Assembly (NCBI GenBank): GCA_902780505.1
Contig: CACZFN010000010.1
Span: 1-64,000 of the forward strand
Source: an uncultured Ruminococcus sp.
Lineage (GTDB): Bacteria > Bacillota > Clostridia > Oscillospirales > Ruminococcaceae
Direction: 5' to 3'
Length of the DNA: 64,000 nucleotides
Shown: positions 34,954 to 42,233 of the stretch, piece by piece
Position numbering within the stretch: position 1 is the first letter of the stretch
How the letters are laid out: each line of letters starts with the position of its first letter
The notes under the pieces: generated by a model
What the model was told of the DNA's origin: nothing
Database searches by the model: none
The model's input: the letters and a program-made list of their open reading frames with translations, nothing else
Translations under genes and position numbers: made by a program

Positions 34954-35658
34954 ATGGGTGCAATATTCAGACGAGAGGTTTCGTCTTATTTCATTTCGCC
35001 TATAGGGTACATATTCCTTGCAGGGTTTTATTGCTGTACAGGCGTTATATTCTCGCAGAATTCCCTCCAATACGGCTCCACAAAGCTTGACAGGGTTTTT
35101 GCAGACCTGATACTGGTGCTGATAGTTTTAATACCTATCCTCACCATGAAGACAATATCCGAGGAAAAAAAGCAGAAAACTGACCAGTGCCTGCTCACAT
35201 CTCCCGTATCTCTCGGCGGTATAGTGGCAGGAAAGTTCTTTGCAAGCTTTCTTATCTATACTTTAGGTGTGGCTATAACTTTTGTTTATGCAGTAGTCGT
35301 ATCCGCTTATGCAAAGCCTGACTGGAACGTTATCGTCGGCAATATAGCAGGGCTTCTGCTGCTCGGGGCGGCTTATATAGCAGTCGGCATATTCTGTTCG
35401 TCACTTACTGAAAATCAGATAGTGGCGGCTGTTATATCTTTCTTTGCAATGGTGCTTCTGTACCTGCTTTCAACAGTCGGCAACCTTATCCCGATAGATG
35501 CTGTCGGAAAGGTGCTTGACAAGCTTTGCTTCTGGAACAGGTATTACGATTTTACACTGGGGCTTTTTGATATGTCAAATGTGCTGTTCTTTGTTTCGGC
35601 GGCTGTGGCATTTTTGTTTCTTACAGTCAGGGTGCTTGAAAAGCGCCGCTGGAGTTAA
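34954..35658 (+). CDS. ABC transporter permease (GldF-like)
   Basis: A 234-residue membrane protein with six predicted spans and the family start AIFRREVSSYFISPIGYIF, as in ABC-2 permeases of the GldF group. The gap to the ATPase is 23 bases. It is half-size and presumably forms a dimer. Confidence 0.88.
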   Translation: MGAIFRREVSSYFISPIGYIFLAGFYCCTGVIFSQNSLQYGSTKLDRVFADLILVLIVLIPILTMKTISEEKKQKTDQCLLTSPVSLGGIVAGKFFASFLIYTLGVAITFVYAVVVSAYAKPDWNVIVGNIAGLLLLGAAYIAVGIFCSSLTENQIVAAVISFFAMVLLYLLSTVGNLIPIDAVGKVLDKLCFWNRYYDFTLGLFDMSNVLFFVSAAVAFLFLTVRVLEKRRWS

Positions 35659-35671
35659 GGGGGTGCTTTGA

Positions 35672-37360
35672 TTGAGTAAGCTTGATGAAAATAAAGTATC
35701 TACCGGTGGCAGTGAGCTTTTAGCTGATGTTATCAAGGAAGAAAAGCGCAAAAAAGAAGATAACGATACAGATAAAAAGAATGATAAAAAAGCAGACGGG
35801 GATAAAAAGCAAAAGACTGAATCGGGCGGTGTGAAGAAACTAAAACACGGCGCTATGGCAACAACACTGACTGTGATATTCTTTGTGTTTTTAGTGCTTG
35901 TGAATGTTGTGGCAACAAAGCTTTTTGAGCGCTACCCCATAACATTTGACCTGACTGAAGAAAAGATATACTCGGTATCCGATAAGACAGAGGAGTATAT
36001 AAAAAGCATAGATATGGAAGTCACTATGACAGTTTGTGCACAGGAATCTGACTTTTCACAGCTTTCATCCTATACTCAGCAGGCAAACGAGGTAATGAAG
36101 ACCTATTCAAAGTATAATGACAAGATCAAATATCAGTATATGGATATAAACCAGAACCCTGATTTTTTTAAGGATTATACTGATGATGTTGCTCAGTACG
36201 ATATAATAGTCGAAACAAACCCCATAGGTGATGACGGCAAGGAGATAAAGCGAACAAGGATAATCGGCCTTATTGACCTTGTTGAATTCAATGACGAACT
36301 GACGGAGATGTTCTCACAGTACGGCATCACTGCTAAGGAATATGCAAAGCAGATAGGCAATGACCTTACCTTTTTAAGCTACTACGGCAACTATATTGAG
36401 AGTTCATCTGCTGAGCAGGCGTTCACATCTGCTATTATGGCAGTTACAGATCCTTCTCCTGTTACAGTGACATTCCTTGAGGGCAGGGAGGAACTTTCGA
36501 CACTTGGCTACTTCCGTACATTCCTTGCGGCAAACGGCTATACGGTAAACTCTATAAATATAACCACCGACGATATCCCCGAGGATACCGATGTGCTTGT
36601 TATCGCTGCACCTAAAGTCGATTATATGGACGCCGAACTTGAAAAGGTCGACAAGTTCCTGCTCAATAACAGTATGCTCGGCAAACAGCTTATCTATATC
36701 GCCGACAGCGGTCAGGGTGCTACCCCGAATATTGAGGAGTTTTTAAATGAATACGGTATATCCATAGGTGAGGGTATCGTATGCGAAACATATCAGTCAA
36801 ATTACTATGGGTATAATTTCTATACTATCGCCAATAATATATCGGACGATTTTACTCAGGACCTTACAGTAAACGATCCTGCACTGCTTATCCTTGAATC
36901 CCGTCCTGTCAACAGACTCTTTGAATCGGACGGTATGCTCAAGACATTTGCCTATGTCACAACTACCGATGACGGCTATACTATCGACAGCACCAAGGAT
37001 ATGAACACCCTTGCAAAGGGCAAGCAGAACTATATCGTGCTTGCATCAAAGGCTTCCTTCGGTGTTGATAATGACGATACCTATTACAGTAATATACTGG
37101 CTATCGGTTCTACATCTATCTTAGAGGACAGGGTGATGCAGACAAACCAGTACCAGAACAGCCTTTATATTTTAAGCGTATTAAACGGTATGACGGGCAA
37201 GACACAGGGCGTTACCATAACACCAAAGGTAATAAGCGGCAATATCTTTGATATAAATGAAAGCCAGAAAACAAGGCTCAAATGGACGTTTATACTTGTG
37301 ATACCCGCAGTCGTTCTGATAACAGGCCTTGTTATCTGGATAAGAAGAAAGAACAGGTAA
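35672..37360 (+). CDS. GldG-family ABC auxiliary protein
   Basis: A 562-residue membrane protein. A charged cytoplasmic N-terminus (about 1-60, Lys/Asp-rich) is followed by one span (ATTLTVIFFVFLVLVNVVATKL). A large extracellular domain carries the GldG/ABC_transp_aux pattern: FDLTEEKIYSVSDKTEEYI, then VTVTFLEGREELS and DTDVLVIAAPKVDYM. A C-terminal span (TFILVIPAVVLITGLVIWI) ends in basic residues. The start is TTG 35672 with AAGGGGG. It is probably the extracellular partner of the transporter. Confidence 0.85.
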   Translation: MSKLDENKVSTGGSELLADVIKEEKRKKEDNDTDKKNDKKADGDKKQKTESGGVKKLKHGAMATTLTVIFFVFLVLVNVVATKLFERYPITFDLTEEKIYSVSDKTEEYIKSIDMEVTMTVCAQESDFSQLSSYTQQANEVMKTYSKYNDKIKYQYMDINQNPDFFKDYTDDVAQYDIIVETNPIGDDGKEIKRTRIIGLIDLVEFNDELTEMFSQYGITAKEYAKQIGNDLTFLSYYGNYIESSSAEQAFTSAIMAVTDPSPVTVTFLEGREELSTLGYFRTFLAANGYTVNSINITTDDIPEDTDVLVIAAPKVDYMDAELEKVDKFLLNNSMLGKQLIYIADSGQGATPNIEEFLNEYGISIGEGIVCETYQSNYYGYNFYTIANNISDDFTQDLTVNDPALLILESRPVNRLFESDGMLKTFAYVTTTDDGYTIDSTKDMNTLAKGKQNYIVLASKASFGVDNDDTYYSNILAIGSTSILEDRVMQTNQYQNSLYILSVLNGMTGKTQGVTITPKVISGNIFDINESQKTRLKWTFILVIPAVVLITGLVIWIRRKNR

Positions 37361-37365
37361 ACCCT

Positions 37366-38847
37366 ATGAACAGTAAACTTACAGGTATTATAGTTGTAGG
37401 CGTGCTTGCGGCTTCAATGGGCGGTGTGCTGCTTTTCCTTGATAAAACAGGCGGGCAGACGGATAGTTCGAGCGCTGATGAAAGCAGCAGTGCCGTTATA
37501 AAGCAGAAGGAAAACAACAAAACACAGCTTGTTGACAGATCAGCCGAAGATGTGGTAAAGGTGGCTGTTACAAACAAGACTGACAGCTTTGTTATGGAAA
37601 GGAACAATACAGGCAAGACTGTGTGGAATATAGACGCACTGCCTGACCTGACACTTTCGCTTTCTGAAGAAAACGGCCTTGCGGACTGTGCGGCGACACT
37701 TAAAAGCTTTGATACTGTAGAGGAAAACGCCGGGGATATGTCAAAGTACGGCTTTGATGATCCGACATCTACATTCACCGTTACCTTTTCGGACGGTGAG
37801 GAAAGGACGTTTGTGGTAGGCAATATGCTTCCTAACAGCGACAGGTATTATTACCTGCACGAGGAGGGCAGCAATACCGTGTATCAGGTGCTTGAAACGT
37901 ATCTTTCCTATATGGTCGAGCCGAAGGAGGAATACATCACCAAGACACTTATTGTACAGCCAGGCAGTGAAGCTTACCCGGAATACGGTACGCTTACAGT
38001 CAAGAGAAAAGACCTTGACTATGATATCGTTATTGAAAATGATGATAACGAAAAAGGCGCAGTTTCGGCACAGATAATGACATCACCCGTTTATGGTTAT
38101 CTCAATATATCAAATTCGACTGCGTTTACTCACGGTATGTGGGGGCTTACTGCTGAAACAGCCGTAAAGATAAAGCCGACTGATGATGACCTCAGGGAAT
38201 ACGGACTTGATGATCCTACAGCGGTAGTAACGCTAAAGGGTGAAGGGTATGATTATACGCTTAATATCGGTGCGGCTATCCACGAAAAGGACGAGGACGG
38301 CAATGACAAGGACGCTGTCAGCGCATACTACTGCACACTTGAAGGCGCCGAGGGACTTGACTGCGTTTTCAGGATACCTGCGGCATCTCTGCCGTGGGCA
38401 ACAAATACTCCTGAGAATATCCTTTCAAGTCTTATGACATTCAACTATATCGAGGACGTAAGTGAGATAGTAATTACCAAGGACGGCAAAACGGACGATA
38501 TACTTCTCACCTATGATGCAGGTAAGGAGGATATCGGCTCGGCAACGCTTAACGGAAAGAGCCTTGAAATAGAAAGCCTGAAGACTTTCTATGAATATAT
38601 ACTGACCTGCCCGACAGATGAAGTTTACTTCACCGAGCCTGATGAAAGCACATCTATAATGAAAATAGAGATAAAACGTACAGACGGCGGCGGTGATACT
38701 CTTGAATATTTCTCCGATACAGGCAGAAGAACGATAGTAAAGCTAAACGGTATAACCTCCTACAGGATAAAATCCACATGGATAACCCAGCTTGAAGAAA
38801 ACATCACAAACCTTGAAGCGGGAAAGAAAATAGGTGAGACCTACTGA
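37366..38847 (+). CDS. DUF4340 envelope protein of the ABC exporter operon
   Basis: A 493-residue protein with one N-terminal span (LTGIIVVGVLAASMGGVLLFL) and an extracellular region with two similar halves. Each has a VVKVAVTNKTDSFVMERN- or VSEIVITKDGKTDDILL-type strand start and a KYGFDDPTSTFTV- or EYGLDDPTAVVTL-type turn, the signature of DUF4340. Such proteins always accompany GldG. The ATG at 37366, five bases after the GldG stop, is the start; upstream in-frame ATGs overlap gldG. Confidence 0.85.
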   Translation: MNSKLTGIIVVGVLAASMGGVLLFLDKTGGQTDSSSADESSSAVIKQKENNKTQLVDRSAEDVVKVAVTNKTDSFVMERNNTGKTVWNIDALPDLTLSLSEENGLADCAATLKSFDTVEENAGDMSKYGFDDPTSTFTVTFSDGEERTFVVGNMLPNSDRYYYLHEEGSNTVYQVLETYLSYMVEPKEEYITKTLIVQPGSEAYPEYGTLTVKRKDLDYDIVIENDDNEKGAVSAQIMTSPVYGYLNISNSTAFTHGMWGLTAETAVKIKPTDDDLREYGLDDPTAVVTLKGEGYDYTLNIGAAIHEKDEDGNDKDAVSAYYCTLEGAEGLDCVFRIPAASLPWATNTPENILSSLMTFNYIEDVSEIVITKDGKTDDILLTYDAGKEDIGSATLNGKSLEIESLKTFYEYILTCPTDEVYFTEPDESTSIMKIEIKRTDGGGDTLEYFSDTGRRTIVKLNGITSYRIKSTWITQLEENITNLEAGKKIGETY

Positions 38848-38848
38848 T

Positions 38849-38864
38849 TGTGACATTTTTCACA
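38849..38864. promoter_or_regulatory. CRP/FNR-type palindrome
   Basis: TGTGA-cattttT-CACA reads as TGTGA-N6-TCACA, the classical CRP half-site spacing. It lies 53 bases before the small gene at 38917 and ends just ahead of a possible -10 (TAGAAT, 38877-38882). A regulator of this family is not in the window. Confidence 0.35.
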
Positions 38865-38916
38865 TCAAAGACAAGTTAGAATTAAAAATACACTTTTTAA
38901 GAAAGGAATGATATAT

Positions 38917-39198
38917 ATGGCAGAAAAGACAGCAAGCTTTTTTACCTATAAGGGGCTGCCGCTGGTAAGAATGGGCAAGCAGCTTTACTTTGGCAATATG
39001 TATGATGAATTTGTTATCTGGATCGAAATTCTCGAAACCAAAAAGGAAGGCGATATCGATGTCGCCACTAAGGTAAGGATAAGGAAAATGGCGACTGATA
39101 CCTCTATTTCCCCTGTTGATGCAATAGTAAAGACTAAGGAAGTTGACAGTCTATATACTGCCCTCGACTTCGCCTGCGCATGGCTGAAGGTAAGCTGA
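38917..39198 (+). CDS. Hypothetical 93-residue protein
   Basis: A small soluble protein of unknown family. It begins MAEKTASFFTYKGLPLVRMG and contains FGNMYDEFVIWIEIL, and reads as one compact alpha/beta domain with no signal peptide or span. GAAAGG precedes the ATG at 38917. Its stop codon lies inside the left arm of the 249-bp inverted-repeat element, and the other side of that element holds the stop of the convergent cheW. It might be linked with the exporter operon 70 bases upstream or be a separate unit. Confidence 0.65.
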   Translation: MAEKTASFFTYKGLPLVRMGKQLYFGNMYDEFVIWIEILETKKEGDIDVATKVRIRKMATDTSISPVDAIVKTKEVDSLYTALDFACAWLKVS

Positions 39199-39443
39199 AA
39201 AAATCCGCTTTATATGGGCGTGCGTATAAAAAAGGTTTACGTGTTTTATCGGGGGAAACCTTTCTGAAGAAAGGTTTCCCCCGAACCCCCTTCCAAAGAC
39301 TTCTAATTTAATTACCCCTAAAGGGCATATGCCCTTTAGGGGTAATTAGGTCAAAAGTTTTAGGAAAGGGGCCTGAGGGTTTTCCCCAGTAGAACACGTA
39401 AACCTTTTTTATACGCACGCCCATATAAAGCGGATTCTTTCAG
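39195..39443. repeat. 249-bp element with 51-bp terminal inverted repeats
   Basis: Left arm 39195-39245 and right arm 39393-39443 are inverse copies with 50 of 51 bases matched. Inside are a 14-pair hairpin (GGGGGAAACCTTTC..GAAAGGTTTCCCCC, 39251-39282) and a perfect 40-bp palindrome at 39309-39348 centred on GGGCATATGCCC. The stop codons of both flanking genes are within the arms. No reading frame is inside. It would fold into one very long hairpin and serve as a bidirectional terminator; origin as a MITE-like element is inference. Confidence 0.85.
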
Positions 39444-39916
39444 TTTTCTTTTATCATATCGGGGATAATGTGTTCGTCGCTTTCGTTAAACATTTTGAAA
39501 ACATCTATCACATAGCATGGCTGACCGGTCTCGTCATCAAAAACGTGGCTTAAATACCTTGAAGAAGCGTCGCTGTTCAGATTTGGCGGCGGGAGGAGTT
39601 TATCCTCTGTCACACGCTGAAAGCTGAGTATCGTATCAATAAGTATCCCTGCACACTTGCCCTGTGCTTCGCAGATTATAATAACATTTCTGTTTGTTAT
39701 TTCAGCTTCGGGGTAGCCAAAGCGTATGCGGGCATTTACCACAGGTATTATGTTCCCGTCATGGCTCACAGTACCCGCAATATAATCCGGGAATTCGGGT
39801 ATTTTCACAGGCTCGGTCGCCTGTAGTATTATCACAATACTGCTCATTGGCACTGCAAATATCCTGCCGTTTACCTCAAAGCGCAAAAACTCGTTATTGC
39901 TGTCAAAGGTCACCAT
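39440..39916 (-). CDS. cheW: CheW-like coupling protein
   Basis: A 158-residue SH3-like coupling protein that links receptors to CheA. The CheW pattern is FEVNGRIFAVPMSSIV, IPEFPDYIAGTVSHDGNIIPVVNAR and an AGILIDTI strand. A C-terminal extension of about 25 residues (EDKLLPPPNL to YVIDVFKMF) is longer than the core. It is the last gene of the minus-strand che operon, 13 bases after cheB. The operon has a second CheW at 41790. Confidence 0.87.
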   Translation of the reverse strand: MVTFDSNNEFLRFEVNGRIFAVPMSSIVIILQATEPVKIPEFPDYIAGTVSHDGNIIPVVNARIRFGYPEAEITNRNVIIICEAQGKCAGILIDTILSFQRVTEDKLLPPPNLNSDASSRYLSHVFDDETGQPCYVIDVFKMFNESDEHIIPDMIKEN

Positions 39917-39929
39917 ACCTCAACACTCC

Positions 39930-40955
39930 TTACTGCTTTTTAAGGCGCTTGTATATTTCATATGATATGTTGTCAAGCGAAGTCTGCACATCGACCGCAC
40001 CAAGCTCAAAAGCCGCTTTAGGCATACCGTATACAAGTGAGCTTGCCTCGTCCTGACCTATTGTGAATGCGCCTGCTTTTTTCATAGCAAGCAGACCTGT
40101 TGCGCCGTCATCACCCATACCTGTAAGGATAACGCCTATTGCATTATCCTTAGCGCAGTAAGCGCATGATTCAAACATAACATCAACGCTCGGGCAGTGC
40201 CCCGAAACCTTCGGGCCTGCTTCTGATGTCACAAAGTAGCCGTTTTTGTCCTTGTATACGCGCATATGTCTGCTGCCCTGTGCGATAACTGCCATGCCGC
40301 GTTTAAGGTACAGCCCGTCCTTTACCTCTCTGACTTCTATTTTCAGCTGTTTGTTTATCCTTTCGGCATATATTGCAGGGTAGCCTTCGGGCATATGGAT
40401 AGTGCAGATGATAGGCGGTGTGTGTATATTCATGCCCGCAAGAACAGTCGGCAGAGCTTCGGTAGCACCCGTCGAACCGCCTATAGCGATGATCTTATCA
40501 GTTTTGTCAGAACCATCATGTGTCTTGACTTTAAAGCTATGAGTGCCCGAATGTATAAGCTTCGCACCCTTTGCCTGCCTTACCGTCTGCGAAAGCACTG
40601 CCCCGAACTTTTTAAGCTCAGCACCCGAAGTGAGGTTCTTTGGCTTTGGCACAAAGTCAACAGCACCCGCTTCAATAGCTTTGATAGCACTCTTTTCCTC
40701 AGATGAGCACACCACAACAGGTATCGCATACTGCGGGATAAGCTTTTTGAGGAACTCAACCCCTGACATTTTGGGCATTTCAATGTCAAGCGTCATAACG
40801 TCGGGGTGAAGGCTTATTATCATGTCCCTTGCGTTGTATGCGTCCTCGGCTTTGCCGACTACCTGAATGTCGGGGTTTTCATTCAGTATCTTTTCAAATA
40901 CAGAACGGTATACAGCAGAATCGTCAACTATCAGAACCCTTATTTTATTGTCCAT
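39930..40955 (-). CDS. cheB: Chemotaxis-specific methylesterase CheB
   Basis: A 341-residue protein with a receiver domain (about 1-130: VLIVDDS, TLDIEMPKM, CSSEEKSA) and a methylesterase domain with the serine in IGGSTGATEAL, His in CTIHMPEGYP and Asp in ILTGMGDDGA, the catalytic triad. It removes methyl groups from receptors, antagonising CheR. It overlaps the end of cheR by 11 bases, so the pair is translated together. The usual QHMP segment is changed to IHMP here. Confidence 0.95.
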   Translation of the reverse strand: MDNKIRVLIVDDSAVYRSVFEKILNENPDIQVVGKAEDAYNARDMIISLHPDVMTLDIEMPKMSGVEFLKKLIPQYAIPVVVCSSEEKSAIKAIEAGAVDFVPKPKNLTSGAELKKFGAVLSQTVRQAKGAKLIHSGTHSFKVKTHDGSDKTDKIIAIGGSTGATEALPTVLAGMNIHTPPIICTIHMPEGYPAIYAERINKQLKIEVREVKDGLYLKRGMAVIAQGSRHMRVYKDKNGYFVTSEAGPKVSGHCPSVDVMFESCAYCAKDNAIGVILTGMGDDGATGLLAMKKAGAFTIGQDEASSLVYGMPKAAFELGAVDVQTSLDNISYEIYKRLKKQ

Positions 40956-41778
40956 CTGTGCCTTCGCCTCCTTCCGTTATTTTTCTGTAAATAGCGGTCT
41001 TTATTTTTTTGTATTTCATGTCCTCGGGCGCAGCCTCCGCGTGGCCTATGTAGAGGTACCCGCCTTCGTTTGTGGCATCATAGAACCTTCTGCAAAGCAG
41101 AGATTTGGTGCGCTCGTCAAAATAGATCATAACATTCCTGCAAAGTATAAGGTCAAAGGTCTTTTTGAACTCTATCGGTTCCATAAGATTATGGTATTTG
41201 AAAATAACATCGTTTCGTATCTCGTCAGTGACCTGATAGATGCCCTTTGCCTTTTTTATGAAATACTTCTCCCTCCACCCCGGCGGCAGCATTTCAAGAT
41301 CCTGCTCAGGGTACATACCGTTTTTTGCATTCCTCAATGCATGGAAGGAAACGTCCGTTGCAAGTATGCGGCAGTCCCAGTTTTTCTTCTCGCTGCCGAA
41401 AAACTCGTTTGCACACATGGCAAGGTTGTACGGCTCGTTGCCGAAGCTGCAGCCGGCACTCCATATGCAGAGTTCACGGTCCTTCTTGGTTTTGACAGCT
41501 TCTTTCAGGAATACCGATACAAAATGTTCAAAATGTTCCGTTTCACGCATAAAGTATGTATGATTTGTCGTTATTCTGTTTATCATATTGGCGACTTCAC
41601 GCCCGGAGGTATCGTTGTAAAGTGCCGTACAGTAATCTGCAAAATCACGGAAACCGCAGTCAAGGATATAGTTTGAAAGCCTTGTTTCCACAAGGAACTT
41701 CTTATCCTGCAAATTAATACCGTATTTGAATTTTACAAACGTGACCAGACGTTCAAAATCGCAGTCAAGTATCTGCAT
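40945..41778 (-). CDS. cheR: Chemotaxis protein methyltransferase CheR
   Basis: A 277-residue SAM enzyme that methylates chemoreceptor Glu residues. An N-terminal helical domain and a SAM domain are visible, with WSAGCSFGNEPYNLAMC (the usual form is SAGCSTGEEPYSLAM, so one acidic position is changed), IRNDVIFKYHNL and ILCRNVMIYFD. Size is as in the family. It lies between cheW and cheB. Confidence 0.95.
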   Translation of the reverse strand: MQILDCDFERLVTFVKFKYGINLQDKKFLVETRLSNYILDCGFRDFADYCTALYNDTSGREVANMINRITTNHTYFMRETEHFEHFVSVFLKEAVKTKKDRELCIWSAGCSFGNEPYNLAMCANEFFGSEKKNWDCRILATDVSFHALRNAKNGMYPEQDLEMLPPGWREKYFIKKAKGIYQVTDEIRNDVIFKYHNLMEPIEFKKTFDLILCRNVMIYFDERTKSLLCRRFYDATNEGGYLYIGHAEAAPEDMKYKKIKTAIYRKITEGGEGTDGQ

Positions 41779-41789
41779 ATCACATTACC

Positions 41790-42233
41790 CTATTCCATCT
41801 GCACAAGTGATTTCCAGTCGATAAGGGCTGTTCTTGTGCCGCTTTTTTCTATATACCCGCTTATTACCGAATTTTTAACAGGCGAGTCTATAATGTCTTC
41901 CCGGTTTACCATTTCAACGTCCACTACCCTGTGAACCACAATGCCTATGTTTGCCTTGTCACGTTCAGTGACTATGATGCAGGTCTTTTCATCGTATTCC
42001 TGCACAGGCTTGCCAATGCGAAGGTTGAAGTCCATAACAGGCACTACCTGTCCTCTCAGGTTTATAACCCCAAGCAGGAATTCGGGCAGTTTCGGCACAC
42101 GGGTTATATCGGGTATCTCTATAATATCTGTTATGTCCCGTATATCAAATGCATAGGTTTCATCATTGCAGACAAAGGTCATTATCTGCATACCGGCTTC
42201 TTCCCCGGTAACAGATGTCATTTCGTCATTCAT
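41790..42233 (-). CDS. cheW: Chemotaxis coupling protein CheW
   Basis: A 147-residue CheW core domain: IMTFVCNDETYAFDIRDI, PKLPEFLLGVINLRGQVVPVMD and GIVVHRVVDVEMV. The start ATG overlaps the cheA stop by four bases (ATGA), showing tight coupling. Of the two CheW genes here it is the more typical one. Confidence 0.94.
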   Translation of the reverse strand: MNDEMTSVTGEEAGMQIMTFVCNDETYAFDIRDITDIIEIPDITRVPKLPEFLLGVINLRGQVVPVMDFNLRIGKPVQEYDEKTCIIVTERDKANIGIVVHRVVDVEMVNREDIIDSPVKNSVISGYIEKSGTRTALIDWKSLVQME

